Source: Actinomadura luteofluorescens
Lineage (GTDB): Bacteria; Actinomycetota; Actinomycetes; Streptosporangiales; Streptosporangiaceae
DNA length: 64,000 nucleotides
Direction of reading: 5' to 3'
Assembly: GCF_013409365.1 (NCBI RefSeq)
Contig: NZ_JACCBA010000001.1
Location: 248,001-312,000 of the forward strand
In this document: positions 40,461-49,248 of the stretch, piece by piece
Numbering within the stretch: the first letter of the stretch is position 1
Layout: every line of letters starts with the position of its first letter
Translations under genes and position numbers: made by a program
The notes under the pieces: model-generated
The model's database searches: none
Seen by the model: the letters and a program-made list of their open reading frames with translations, nothing else
Told to the model about the DNA's origin: nothing

Positions 40461-40955
40461 TCAGGTGCGGATCGGGTCCAGCAGCCTGTGCGGGTGGCGC
40501 AGGACCATGCTGACGGGGTCGGTGCGGCGGCGGACGCCGGGCCCGGCGTGGATCTCCAGCTCTTCCGGGGCGACGTGCCGCCCGCACGCCGCGCACCGCC
40601 CGTCCGGGCCGATCTCGGTCCCGCAGGCGAGGTGGACGAAGACGCGGCACGGCTCGGCGGACAGGTGGTCCTCCGCCCAGCGGGCGAGGGTGTGGACGAC
40701 GGGCCACAGCTCCTTGCCCATCTCGGTCAGCACGTAGTCGTGGCCGTCCTTGACGAGGACCCCGGCGTCGACCAGCGACTGGAGCCGCGCCGACAGCACC
40801 GCGCGGGGGATGTCCAGGTGGACGTGGAAGTCGCTGAACCGGCGGACGCCGTAGAAGGCGTCCCGGACGATCAGCAGCGTCCAGCGCTCCCCCACGACCT
40901 CCAGCGCGCGGGCCAGCGAGCAGTCCTGCGCCGCGTAGTCCTTGCCGAGTGCCAT
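40461..40955 (-). CDS. HxlR family transcriptional regulator
   Basis: A 164-residue regulator. The HxlR winged helix begins CSLARALEVVGERWTLLIVRDAF and continues with FSDFHVHLDIPRAVLSARLQ. The C-terminal tail has CAACG, a possible zinc element not found in minimal HxlR proteins. ATG at 40955 gives the standard MALGKDYAAQDCS start. It is divergent from an MFS gene with two matching operators between them, so it is probably a local repressor responding to a small molecule or redox signal. Confidence 0.9.
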   Translation of the reverse strand: MALGKDYAAQDCSLARALEVVGERWTLLIVRDAFYGVRRFSDFHVHLDIPRAVLSARLQSLVDAGVLVKDGHDYVLTEMGKELWPVVHTLARWAEDHLSAEPCRVFVHLACGTEIGPDGRCAACGRHVAPEELEIHAGPGVRRRTDPVSMVLRHPHRLLDPIRT

Positions 40956-40978
40956 GGCACCACAGTACCCGCCGGGGG

Positions 40979-41035
40979 GTTCATTGATTGAACCCAAGCG
41001 TGCTACGGTCACTCCGATCAGTTCGTTCAATGAAC
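40979..41035. promoter_or_regulatory. Two operators of the HxlR/MFS divergent promoter
   Basis: GTTCATTGATTGAAC (40979-40993) and GTTCGTTCAATGAAC (41021-41035) share GTTCA/TGAAC half sites, 42 bp apart (four helical turns). The second contains the perfect palindrome GTTCAATGAAC. TTCATT (40980-40985) and TACGGT (41004-41009) are possible -35 and -10 elements for the MFS gene, so binding would block its promoter. Confidence 0.65.
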
Positions 41036-41046
41036 TTGGAGACCGC

Positions 41047-42441
41047 ATGACGACTCTGGCGACCCCCCGCACCGCGCGCAGCTCGCCGGGAACCACCGCC
41101 GCGCTGACGCTGCCGGCCGCCGCCACTCTGCTGGCCCTGATGAACTACTGCGCCCCCGCGGCGACGCTCGCCGACACCGCGCGCGGGCTGCACGCCGGGG
41201 CCAGCGCCCAGATCTGGCTGATGAGCTCGATCAGCCTCGGTCTGGCGGCGGCGCTGCTGGCCGCCGGCAGCCTCGCCGACGACCACGGGCGCAGGCGCGT
41301 CTTCGTGGTCGGCGCGGTGGCGCTCGCCGTCTCCAGCGTCGCATGCGCGCTCGCGCCCAACGCGGCGGTGTTCATCGCGGGCCGCGTCGCGCAGGGCGCG
41401 GCCAGCGCGGCACTGCTGGTGACCGGGCTCGGCATCATCGGCGCCTCGTTCGCGGCGGGGCCGCGGCGGGCGCGGGCCACCGGCATGTGGGGCGCGATGG
41501 TCGGGCTCGGCATCGCGCTCGGCCCCGTCGCGGCGGCCGGGCTGACCGCCGCCGGGGGTTGTCGGCTCTGGTATTGGGCCACGGTCGCCGCGTCCGCGGT
41601 GCTCGCCGCGGCGGCGTCCCGCGCGCTCACCGAGTCGCGGGCCGAGCGCCCGCGCGGCGTGGACGTGCCGGGCCTGGCCACCATGAGCCTCGGCGTGGCG
41701 GCGCTGGTGGCCGCGATCACCTGGGGCCGCGCCGGCTGGACCGCGCCGGGCGTCCTCGCGCTGTTCGCCGCCGCGGCGGTCCTGCTGTCCGGGTTCGTCC
41801 TCGTCGAGTCGCGGCGGCGCGAGCCGATGGTCGACCTGGCGCTGTTCCGGCGGCCCGCGTTCCTGCTGTCGGTGACCGGGGCGCTCGTCACCGGGCTCGC
41901 CGTGATCGGCGTCATGACCTACCTCGCGACGATGATGAGCCTGGTGATGGGCCTGTCACCGATCGCGGCGGCGCTGGTGCTGGCGATCTGGTCCGGGCTG
42001 TCGTTCCTCGTCGCCCTTCAGGCCCACCGCCTCCCGGCGCGGCTGCCCGTCCGCCGCCTGCTCGCCGCCGGGTTCGCGCTCGCCGGCGTCAGCGAGCTCG
42101 CGCTGGCGGGCCTGGCCCCGGACGCGCACTGGTGGCGGCTCGTCCCGGGGCTCGCCGCCGCCGGCGTCGCGAGCGGCCTGACCAACGCCATGCTCGCCCG
42201 GCTGGCCGTGGAGAGCGTCCCCGCCGACCGCGCGAGCATGGGGGCGGGGGCCAACAACACCGCCCGCTACATCGGCGCGTCGCTCGGCGTGGCGATCGTC
42301 GGGGCCATCGCCACGGGCTCCGGGCACGACGCGGCCTCGCTGGCGCACGGCACGAACGTCGCGATGGTCGTCTCGGCCGTGACCGCCCTCGGCTACGCCG
42401 TCCTCGCCCTGGTGATCCGGGATCGGGCCCGGGCCTCCTGA
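41047..42441 (+). CDS. MFS drug transporter, DHA2-like
   Basis: A 464-residue membrane protein with about fourteen hydrophobic segments, the DHA2 topology. Motif A appears as GSLADDHGRRRVFV and motif C-like as ATGMWGAMVGLGIALGPVAA. The ATG follows TTGGAGA. Such proteins export cationic drugs and antibiotics. Divergent from HxlR, and presumably derepressed by the regulator's ligand. Confidence 0.9.
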   Translation: MTTLATPRTARSSPGTTAALTLPAAATLLALMNYCAPAATLADTARGLHAGASAQIWLMSSISLGLAAALLAAGSLADDHGRRRVFVVGAVALAVSSVACALAPNAAVFIAGRVAQGAASAALLVTGLGIIGASFAAGPRRARATGMWGAMVGLGIALGPVAAAGLTAAGGCRLWYWATVAASAVLAAAASRALTESRAERPRGVDVPGLATMSLGVAALVAAITWGRAGWTAPGVLALFAAAAVLLSGFVLVESRRREPMVDLALFRRPAFLLSVTGALVTGLAVIGVMTYLATMMSLVMGLSPIAAALVLAIWSGLSFLVALQAHRLPARLPVRRLLAAGFALAGVSELALAGLAPDAHWWRLVPGLAAAGVASGLTNAMLARLAVESVPADRASMGAGANNTARYIGASLGVAIVGAIATGSGHDAASLAHGTNVAMVVSAVTALGYAVLALVIRDRARAS

Positions 42442-42447
42442 ACCCCG

Positions 42448-43845
42448 CTAGGCGAGCTCCTCGATGAAGGCGGTCAGCTGGGTCAGGTTCCGGCACTCGT
42501 ACATGGGGAGCAGCTCGCCGTAGCGGGACGCGGCGGAGTCGCCGGTGTCCCACTGGGCGCGGGGCTCGGGATTGAGCCAGTAGGCGTGCCGGGCGCGGTC
42601 CACCATCGACCGCACGATCGGCAGGGACAGCTCCCCGTAGTTGGACCGGGCGTCGCCGAGGATCAGCAGGGACGTCCTCGGGGTGACGGCGTCGCGGTAC
42701 CGGTCGTCGAACACCTTGAAGGCGTGGCCGTAGTTGGACCGCCCCGTGATCCACACGAGGTCGGCCTCGGCCGCGAGGCGGGTCATCGCGCCGGTGACGT
42801 CCGCGCCCGGCGCGAAGTACTTGGTGATCTCGTCGGTGGCGTCGATGAACGCGAACGCGCGGACCTTGCTGAACTGCTCCCGCAGCGCGAACGTCAGCAG
42901 CAGCGTGAAGTGCGCGAACGCCGACACCGAGTCGCTGGCGTCGCACAGCACCACCAGCTCGGGCCGGTGCGGGCGCCGCGGCCGGTGGTGGGTGGTGAGC
43001 GGCACTCCCCCGCTGGCCAGGGACGCGCGCACCGTCCGGCGGAAGTCGAGCCGGCCCCGCCGCCCGTGCCGCTGCCTCTGCACGAGCCGGGACGCCAGCT
43101 TGCGCGCCAGCGGATACACCTCGCGGCGCAGCGCCTCCATCTCGGCGCGGGTCGCGCCGGCGAAGTCGAGCCGTTCCAGCGGGGGGCGCACGGCGATGCG
43201 GGCGGTCCGCTCGACGCCGGTGTCCTCGGCGATGCGGCGCCGCACCTCGCCCGCGACGAGGCCGGAGAACCGGGCGATGCGGTCGCGGAACGTGCGGCGC
43301 GCGACGCGCTCGGCCATGCCGCCCCGCTCCCGCCCGGTCAGGACCGCCTCCAGCAGCCGCGCCATCAGGGTCTCCGGCGACAGCGCGCTCAGCACGCCGG
43401 AGGAGAACCAGGACTCCTGGCCCGGCGTCCGGCCGTACTCGGCCACGGCCAGCCGGGCGAACCGCCGCAGCCCGGCGTCGTCGCCGGACAGGAGCAGGTC
43501 GGCGAGCTCCTCGCGGCGCCGCTGCACCCGCGGGTCGAGCGCCGCCGGGACGGGGCGCCCGTCGTCGTCCACCGTCCTCGCCGGGCGCTCGGGGTCGCGC
43601 GCCGCGCCCGCGCCGTCCCCGACGGCCGCCGGGAACCACAGGTCGAAGAGCGTGTCGAACGTCGCGCGGTGCTGGGGCCGCTTGACGACCGTCGCGGCGT
43701 AGGCGGCCCGCAGCGACTCGCGGTCGAGCAGGTCGACGGCCCGCACGGCGCGCACCGCGTCCAGCCCCTCGGCCACCGACACCGGCAGCCCGGCGCGCCG
43801 CAGCTCCGCGACGAACCCGGTGTGCCGGTCGACGAGTGAGGCCAT
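42448..43845 (-). CDS. VWA domain-containing CoxE-like protein
   Basis: A 465-residue protein. The C-terminal von Willebrand A domain has the MIDAS motif LCDASDSVSAF and DLVWITGRSNYGHAF; the N-terminal half is Arg-rich and helical (a CoxE-type layout). It forms a pair with the MoxR ATPase upstream, separated by one base. Such MoxR/VWA pairs act as chaperones for metallocentre insertion or complex assembly; the client is unknown here. Confidence 0.88.
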   Translation of the reverse strand: MASLVDRHTGFVAELRRAGLPVSVAEGLDAVRAVRAVDLLDRESLRAAYAATVVKRPQHRATFDTLFDLWFPAAVGDGAGAARDPERPARTVDDDGRPVPAALDPRVQRRREELADLLLSGDDAGLRRFARLAVAEYGRTPGQESWFSSGVLSALSPETLMARLLEAVLTGRERGGMAERVARRTFRDRIARFSGLVAGEVRRRIAEDTGVERTARIAVRPPLERLDFAGATRAEMEALRREVYPLARKLASRLVQRQRHGRRGRLDFRRTVRASLASGGVPLTTHHRPRRPHRPELVVLCDASDSVSAFAHFTLLLTFALREQFSKVRAFAFIDATDEITKYFAPGADVTGAMTRLAAEADLVWITGRSNYGHAFKVFDDRYRDAVTPRTSLLILGDARSNYGELSLPIVRSMVDRARHAYWLNPEPRAQWDTGDSAASRYGELLPMYECRNLTQLTAFIEELA

Positions 43846-43846
43846 G

Positions 43847-44716
43847 TCAGCCGCTCAGCCCGAGTTCCTTGGCGGCCCGCTCCTGGTCGGAGACGTGCTT
43901 GAGGACGACGCCGAGCGTGCGCCCCACGGCGGCCTCGTCCAGGTCGTCCAGGCCGAGGGCCAGCAGCGTGCGCGCCCAGTCGACGGTCTCCGCGATCGAC
44001 GGCGCCTTCTTGATCTCCAGGTCGCGCAGCGTGCCGACGGTGCGGACGAGCTGCTCGGCCAGCGCCGCCTCGATGCCCGGCACCTGCGCGAGGACGATGT
44101 CGCGCTCCCTGTCGGGCGCCGGGTAGCCCAGGTGCAGGTAGAGGCAGCGGCGCTTGAGCGCCTCCGACAGCTCCCGCGCCGCGTTCGAGGTGATCAGCAC
44201 GAAGGGGCGGCGGACCGCCGCGACCGTCCCGAGCTCGGGGATCGTCACCTGGAAGTCCGACAGGACCTCCAGCAGCATGCCCTCGACCTCCACGTCGGCC
44301 TTGTCCGCCTCGTCGATGAGCAGGACGGTCGGGTCGCTGCGGCGGATCGCCGCCAGCAGCGGCCGCTCCAGCAGGAACTCCTCGGAGAAGATGTCGTCGT
44401 GGGTCTCCTGCCAGGCGCGGTCGGCGGGCGCGGCCTGGATCGCGAGGAGCTGCTTCTTGTAGTTGAACTCGTAGAGCGCGCGGGCCTCGTCCAGCCCCTC
44501 GTAGCACTGCAGCCGGATCAGCTCCGCGCCGGTCGCCGCCGCCACGGCCTTCGCCAGCTCCGTCTTCCCGACACCCGCCGGGCCCTCCACCAGCAGCGGC
44601 TTGCCGAGCGCCTGGGCCAGGAACACCGTCGTGGCGATGGCGTCGTCCGCGAGGTAGCGGACGCCGGCGAGCCTGCGCCCGGCGTCGGCCGGTGAGGCGA
44701 AGATCGCGTCGGTCAT
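43847..44716 (-). CDS. MoxR family AAA+ ATPase
   Basis: A 289-residue AAA+ ATPase. Walker A is GPAGVGKTELAK and Walker B is TVLLIDEADKAD; ITSNAARELSEALKRRC contains sensor 1 and the arginine finger region. It partners the VWA protein downstream. The ATG at 44716 overlaps the stop of the upstream lipoprotein gene (ATGA), so all three genes are co-translated. Confidence 0.93.
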   Translation of the reverse strand: MTDAIFASPADAGRRLAGVRYLADDAIATTVFLAQALGKPLLVEGPAGVGKTELAKAVAAATGAELIRLQCYEGLDEARALYEFNYKKQLLAIQAAPADRAWQETHDDIFSEEFLLERPLLAAIRRSDPTVLLIDEADKADVEVEGMLLEVLSDFQVTIPELGTVAAVRRPFVLITSNAARELSEALKRRCLYLHLGYPAPDRERDIVLAQVPGIEAALAEQLVRTVGTLRDLEIKKAPSIAETVDWARTLLALGLDDLDEAAVGRTLGVVLKHVSDQERAAKELGLSG

Positions 44717-45147
44717 CCCTTGCCCTTTCGCGCGGCGGCCTTCTTGTAGGTCTGGTTGGTGCCGGCGAAGACCAGCGACGCCTTGTCCTCGCTGAGCGCG
44801 ACGCCCCAGTACGACGCCGACCTGGGGTCGCCGCCGTTCCACGAGAAGCGGTACTTGCCGCCGCCCTCGGGGATGGCCGAACCGCTCCACAGCTTCTGCC
44901 GCCCCCGCACCCAGACGCCGCTTCCGTCGGCCGTGAACTGGAAGTAGTCCTTGGCGGTGCCGACCCAGCGTCCCACCAGCGGCTTGACGTCGGCGGGCTT
45001 CACCGCCGGCAGCGGCGCCAGCGTGGTCGGCGGTGCGGACGGCGCCGCGTCCGCTGCCTGCTTGTCGCCGCCGCCGCAGCCCGCGAGGGCCAGCCCGGCC
45101 GCGATGGCGCAGGCCGCGAGGGCGGTCGAACGGGCCCGCACTGTCAC
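44713..45147 (-). CDS. Small lipoprotein, unknown function
   Basis: A 144-residue lipoprotein with lipobox LALAGC (Cys at about 24). The mature part has a PA-rich linker and a domain with GRWVGTAKDYFQFTADGSGVW and WSGSAIPEGGGKYRFSW, a small beta-rich lipocalin-like shape seen in proteins of unknown function. It is coupled to the MoxR/VWA pair by a 4-base overlap. No substrate can be proposed. Confidence 0.72.
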   Translation of the reverse strand: MTVRARSTALAACAIAAGLALAGCGGGDKQAADAAPSAPPTTLAPLPAVKPADVKPLVGRWVGTAKDYFQFTADGSGVWVRGRQKLWSGSAIPEGGGKYRFSWNGGDPRSASYWGVALSEDKASLVFAGTNQTYKKAAARKGKG

Positions 45148-45263
45148 GGGGACCTCCGGATTTCCTGGGACAAGAGCGGAATCCTACCCGCGCGTTCGCT
45201 CACACCTGAGGGGTAGCCGCCACATGGCACCGGGGGGTGACGCGGGCGCCCGTCCCGCCCGCC

Positions 45264-45275
45264 TATAACGGTGTC
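45264..45275 (+). promoter_or_regulatory. Putative -10 for leaderless small membrane protein gene
   Basis: TATAAC at 45264-45269 is followed by six bases and the ATG. This spacing places transcription initiation at the start codon. No Shine-Dalgarno is present. A well-spaced -35 is not clear. Confidence 0.45.
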
Positions 45276-45614
45276 ATGACGACCCCACGACTGCCTCGCG
45301 ACGACCTCACGGCGGCCATGGCGGCCCGGCGCGAGCTGGGGCCCGACTATGACGACGCCTTCATCGAGACGGTCGTCGACCGCATCGAGGAGACCCTCGA
45401 CGCCCGCGCCGCCGCACCGCGCACCCGGCGCCGCCCCCCGGCGCCCGAACCCCGGCACGGCGAGCGCGACCACAGCCTGGCCATGGCGCTGCTGTCGCTG
45501 CTCGCCGCGATCCCGCTGAGCGCGATCGGCGTCGTCAACGCCGGCCTTCCCGGCCTCCTCATCGCCCTGACCGGCGTCGTCCTCGTCAACTTCACCTACA
45601 CCTTCCGGAGGTAG
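45276..45614 (+). CDS. Small two-helix membrane protein
   Basis: A 112-residue protein. The N-terminal cytosolic part has a helix (DDAFIETVVDRIEETLDAR) and a Pro/Arg-rich linker. Two hydrophobic segments follow (LAMALLSLLAAIPLSAIGV and LLIALTGVVLVNFTYTF). Not assigned to a known family. Its stop codon is three bases from a family A repeat. Confidence 0.65.
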   Translation: MTTPRLPRDDLTAAMAARRELGPDYDDAFIETVVDRIEETLDARAAAPRTRRRPPAPEPRHGERDHSLAMALLSLLAAIPLSAIGVVNAGLPGLLIALTGVVLVNFTYTFRR

Positions 45615-45733
45615 TTCCCAGGGGTAGCGACCCCCCTGGAACCCCCCGTTACGAGCCGGGCGATCCTCACGCCACGGAGCGGGTTTCCGTGCCCGTGCGG
45701 GTTCTCGTCGTGTCGCTGCGGTCGCCCGGCTCG
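45615..45733 (-). repeat. Dispersed structured repeat, family A, copy 3 (inverted)
   Basis: On the minus strand this matches copies 1 and 2: TCGCCCGGCTCG and CGAGCCGGGCGA arms (45652-45663 and 45722-45733), the GTGTCGCTGCGG segment, and the hairpin CCAGGGG/CCCCTGG (45618-45624, 45633-45639). It starts directly after the stop of the small membrane gene, in another convergent gap. Confidence 0.83.
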
Positions 45734-45782
45734 ACGGGCAGGCGCGTTGCGCTCGCTGCGCTCGCTCCACGCGCCTGCCCGT
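45734..45782. repeat. Long perfect hairpin next to family A copy 3
   Basis: ACGGGCAGGCGCGT (45734-45747) and ACGCGCCTGCCCGT (45769-45782) are perfect 14-base arms. The 21-base loop contains GCGCTCGCT twice in tandem. It could act as a bidirectional terminator between the two convergent genes. Confidence 0.6.
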
Positions 45783-45783
45783 G

Positions 45784-45926
45784 GCCGGGGCTGGGGTTCC
45801 TGTCCGTGGCCGGCGGCTGAGGTTCGTACCCGGTCGGGGCTGGGGCTCCAACTCCGGCCGGGACTGAGGTTCGTGCCCCGGCCGGAGTTGGAGTTCCTGT
45901 CCGGCCGGGGTTGGGGGTCGTGGTCG
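45784..45926. repeat. Degenerate 23-25 base tandem repeats (about six units)
   Basis: Units start with GCCGGGG or a close variant, continue with CTGAGGTTCGT-like sequence and end near CCCG. Lengths are 25, 24, 24, 24, 23 and 23 bases. They lie between the long hairpin and the stop of the acyl-CoA dehydrogenase gene. Not CRISPR: there are no unique spacers. Confidence 0.6.
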
Positions 45927-45932
45927 GTGGGG

Positions 45933-48128
45933 TTACTTGCCGGGTTCGGGGTCTCGGGGGAGGCCGAGGATGCGTTCGCCGATGATGTTGAGCTGCACCT
46001 CGGTGGTGCCGCCGTAGATGGTCATCGCGCGGCTGAACAGCATGGCGCGGCCCACGATGCCGCTCTCGGCCATCGGGACCTCGGTGGCCGCGGCCGCACC
46101 CTGCGCCGCCCAGCAGTGGTCGGCGACGTCCTGGTTGAACTGGACGCCGAGCAGCTTGCGGACGCTGGCCTCCGCGCCCGGCTCCACGCCGTTCAGCTGC
46201 TTGAGCGTGGTGCGCAGGCCGAGCAGGTCGATCGACTGGCCCTGGGCGACGAGCCTGCCGGCCTCGGCGGCCGCGACCGCGTCCAGGTCCCGGTCGGCGA
46301 AGAACCGCAGCAGCTCGGGGACGCCCATGCCGAGGCCGCCGCCGGTCGACAGCGACACCCGCTCGTTGGACAGGGTGTTGCGCGCGACCTGCCAGCCCTG
46401 GTTCACCTCGCCCACCACGCGGTCGTCGGGGACGAACACGCCGTCCAGGAAGACCTCGTTGAACAGGGCGTCGCCGGTCAGCTCCCGCAGCGGCCGGACG
46501 TCCACGCCCTCGGACGCCATGTCCACGAGGAAGTACGTGATGCCGTCGTGCTTGGCGGCCGCGGGGTCGGTGCGGGCGATGCAGAACCCCCACTGGGCGT
46601 GCTGGGCGAGCGACGTCCAGATCTTCTGCCCGGTGAGCTTCCAGCCGCCCTCGACCCGCTCGGCCTTCATCGACAGGGACGCCAGGTCCGAGCCGGCGCC
46701 CGGCTCGGAGAACAGCTGGCACCAGACGATCTTTCCGCGCAGCGTCGGCCGCAGGAACCGCTCCTTCTGCTCGTCGGTCCCGTAGCGGACGAGCGAGGGC
46801 ACCAGCCAGGCGCCGATCCCGAGGTTGGGCGTCCTGACCTTGGCGGCCCTCAGCTCCTGCTGGATGAGGATCTGCTCGACCGGCCCGGCCTCGCGCCCCC
46901 AGGGGCGCGGGAAGTGCGGGACGGTCCAGCCCCCGTCGCCGAGGCGCTCGGCCAGCGCGTCCTTGTCCTCGACCGCCGACAGTTCGGCGATCTCGGCGCG
47001 GATCCGCTCGCGCAGCGGCTGGGCGTCCTCGTCCAGCTCCAGCACGACCTCGCGGCGCCCGCCGTCCAGCGCGAGCGCGGCGACCTTGGCGGCCCAGCCC
47101 TTGGACGGGCCGAGCAGCGCCCGCAGCGTCAGGGCGCGGCGCAGGTAGACGTGGGCGTCGTGCTCCCAGGTGAAGCCGATGCCGCCGAGGATCTGGATGG
47201 CGTCGCGGGCGGTCTGCACGCCGGCGTCCACCGCGATGACGGCCGCGACGGCGGCGGCGAACCCCGCTTCCTCGGTGCCCTCGTCCAGGGCGCGGGCCGC
47301 GTCCCAGGCAGCGGCGCGGGCCTGCTCCAGGGCGATCAGGCTGCGGGCGGCCTTGTGCTTGACGCCCTGGAACTGCCCGATCGGGCGGCCGAACTGCTCA
47401 CGGACCTTGGCGTACTCGGCGGCCGTCTCCACCAGCCAGCCCGCCAGGCCCGCGGCCTCGGCGCCGAACAGCGCGGCGGCCAGGTCCCGGACCCGGCCGG
47501 TGGTGAGGCCGTCCAGGACGCGGTCCGGGGCGACGGCGGTGCCGGAGACCTCGACGGAGGCGACGCGCCGGACCCGGTCCAGGCTCGCCACCGCGGTGAC
47601 CGCGAGATCGGCCGCGTCCACCGCGACCCACTGCTCGCCGTCGTCGACGGCGACCGGGAGGACGAGCACGTCGGCGGGGGCGGCGCCGAGCACCGTGCCC
47701 GACGTGCCCGACACCACGAGCGAGTCGCCCTCGCGGCGGCCGGTCAGCTCACCCTCCAGCGCGACGGCGGCCGTGCGGGACCCGTCGGCGAGGCCCGGGA
47801 GCAGCTCGGCGCGCAGCTTGGCGTTGCTGGAGGCGTCGATGACCGTGCTGGCGAGCACGGTCGGCAGGAACGGTCCGGGCGCGGCGGCGCGGCCCAGTTC
47901 CTCCAGCACGACCGACAGTTCCAGCAGGCCGAAGCCCTGCCCGCCGTGCTCCTCGTCCAGGTGCAGGCCCAGCAGGCCCTGTTCGGCGAGGGCCGGCCAG
48001 AACCCGGGCCTGGTCTCCTCTTCCGCGTCCAGCGCGGCCCGGACGGCCGTCGCCGGAATGTTGCGCTCGGCGAAGCCGCGCACCGATTCGGCGAGCGCCT
48101 CATGCTCCTCGGTCAGCCCGATGGCCAT
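45933..48128 (-). CDS. Two-domain acyl-CoA dehydrogenase (FadE type)
   Basis: A 731-residue FAD enzyme made of two fused acyl-CoA dehydrogenase domains. The first half contains REQFGRPIGQFQGVKHKAA and LGGIGFTWEHDAHVYLRRA; the second contains QLFSEPGAGSDLASL, GQKIWTSLAQHA and YGGTTEVQLNIIGERILG. Length and layout fit large actinobacterial FadE proteins, which act in beta-oxidation of fatty acids or sterol side chains. The substrate is not predictable. The gene stands alone. Confidence 0.92.
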   Translation of the reverse strand: MAIGLTEEHEALAESVRGFAERNIPATAVRAALDAEEETRPGFWPALAEQGLLGLHLDEEHGGQGFGLLELSVVLEELGRAAAPGPFLPTVLASTVIDASSNAKLRAELLPGLADGSRTAAVALEGELTGRREGDSLVVSGTSGTVLGAAPADVLVLPVAVDDGEQWVAVDAADLAVTAVASLDRVRRVASVEVSGTAVAPDRVLDGLTTGRVRDLAAALFGAEAAGLAGWLVETAAEYAKVREQFGRPIGQFQGVKHKAARSLIALEQARAAAWDAARALDEGTEEAGFAAAVAAVIAVDAGVQTARDAIQILGGIGFTWEHDAHVYLRRALTLRALLGPSKGWAAKVAALALDGGRREVVLELDEDAQPLRERIRAEIAELSAVEDKDALAERLGDGGWTVPHFPRPWGREAGPVEQILIQQELRAAKVRTPNLGIGAWLVPSLVRYGTDEQKERFLRPTLRGKIVWCQLFSEPGAGSDLASLSMKAERVEGGWKLTGQKIWTSLAQHAQWGFCIARTDPAAAKHDGITYFLVDMASEGVDVRPLRELTGDALFNEVFLDGVFVPDDRVVGEVNQGWQVARNTLSNERVSLSTGGGLGMGVPELLRFFADRDLDAVAAAEAGRLVAQGQSIDLLGLRTTLKQLNGVEPGAEASVRKLLGVQFNQDVADHCWAAQGAAAATEVPMAESGIVGRAMLFSRAMTIYGGTTEVQLNIIGERILGLPRDPEPGK

Positions 48129-48204
48129 GCGTCAACCCTCTCTCGACCCTTTTGACCGAGATTCTAGAACAGCATTCGGATGGTGTGGGGACGCGGACCC
48201 CGAC

Positions 48205-49209
48205 TCAGCCCTCGCGTGTCGCCGGACTCTCCGCCTCGGCGGCGGGCTCGGCCTTCGGGAGCGGCTCCTTGGACGGCCTGCGGCCGGCGGTGAGGCTCGC
48301 GACCGCGGTGGCGGTGAGCGTCCCGGCGATCACGGCGAGGGACAGCCAGATCGGGATGTCGGGCGCCCACCCGGCGCCGTACTCGTGCAGCGCGTGCAGG
48401 ATCAGCTTGACGCCGATGAACCCGAGGATGAACGCCAGCCCGTGCCCGAGGTAGACGAGGCGGTCGGCGAGCCCGCCGAGCAAGAAGTACAGCTGGACGA
48501 GGCCCATCAGCGCGAACGCGTTGGCCGTGAAGACCAGGTACGGCTCGGTCGTCAGACCGAAGATCGCGGGGATGGAGTCCAGCGCGAACAGCACGTCGGT
48601 GGAACCGATCGCGATCATGACGATGGCCATCGGGGTGACCAGCCGGCGCCCGCCCCGCCGGGTGAGGAACCGGCTGCCGTCGTACTCGTCCGACGTCGGG
48701 ATGACGCGCTTGGCCCAGCGCAGGAGCGCGTTCTCCTTGAACTCGTCCTCGTCGCCGCCGCGGACCAGGCCGATCGCCGTCCAGATGAGGAACGCGCCGA
48801 AGAGGAAGAACACCCAGGTGAAGGTCGCGATGGCGGCCGCGCCGACCGCGATGAAGGCGCCGCGCAGCACCAGCGCGATCACGATGCCCGCCATCAGCAC
48901 CGTGTGCTGCGCGTGCTTCGGCACGGCGAAGCGGGCGAGGATCACCATGAACACGAAGAGGTTGTCGACGCTGAGGCTCTTCTCCATGACGAAGCCGCCG
49001 AAGTACTGCGCGGCGTACTCGCCGCCGGAGAACGCCCAGACGCCGAGCCCGAACAGCGCCGCCAGGCCGATGTAGACCACCGACCAGAACGCGGCGCGGC
49101 GGGTGGTGAACTCCCGCGTGTCGTTGCGATGGATCAGGAACAGGTCGGCGGCGATGATCGCAAGGATCGCCGCGATGGTGAGGCCCCAGACGAGGGGGGA
49201 GACCGACAA
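48205..49209 (-). CDS. terC: TerC family membrane protein (putative manganese exporter)
   Basis: A 334-residue polytopic membrane protein with TerC signatures: FVMEKSLSVDNLFVFMVI and GSTDVLFALDSIPAIFGL, where conserved acidic residues line the helices. TerC/Alx/YkoY proteins export Mn2+, partly to metallate secreted proteins. TTG at 49209 is chosen as start: GGAGG at 49218-49222 is then eight bases upstream, whereas the GTG at 49218 overlaps the Shine-Dalgarno itself. A Mn2+ riboswitch precedes it. Confidence 0.9.
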   Translation of the reverse strand: MSVSPLVWGLTIAAILAIIAADLFLIHRNDTREFTTRRAAFWSVVYIGLAALFGLGVWAFSGGEYAAQYFGGFVMEKSLSVDNLFVFMVILARFAVPKHAQHTVLMAGIVIALVLRGAFIAVGAAAIATFTWVFFLFGAFLIWTAIGLVRGGDEDEFKENALLRWAKRVIPTSDEYDGSRFLTRRGGRRLVTPMAIVMIAIGSTDVLFALDSIPAIFGLTTEPYLVFTANAFALMGLVQLYFLLGGLADRLVYLGHGLAFILGFIGVKLILHALHEYGAGWAPDIPIWLSLAVIAGTLTATAVASLTAGRRPSKEPLPKAEPAAEAESPATREG

Positions 49210-49217
49210 CGTGAACA

Positions 49218-49248
49218 CCTCCGGCGGACATGAGACGAGCGCCGGAGG
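49218..49248 (-). promoter_or_regulatory. Anti-Shine-Dalgarno hairpin of the terC leader
   Basis: CCTCCGGCG (49248-49240, the 3' strand of aptamer P1) is perfectly complementary over nine bases to CGCCGGAGG (49226-49218), which contains the terC Shine-Dalgarno, with a 13-base loop. When Mn2+ is absent this stem would hide the ribosome site; when P1 forms it would be freed. The pairing is visible; the switching is inferred from known Mn2+ riboswitches. Confidence 0.75.

Noticed and set aside
45784..45926. CRISPR-like array of 23-25 base units
   Set aside because: Units are contiguous and degenerate, with no unique spacers and no cas genes.
45747..48155. Long plus-strand frame opposite the acyl-CoA dehydrogenase
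   Set aside because: It has no family motifs and is antisense to a complete two-domain FadE; it also runs through the repeats.
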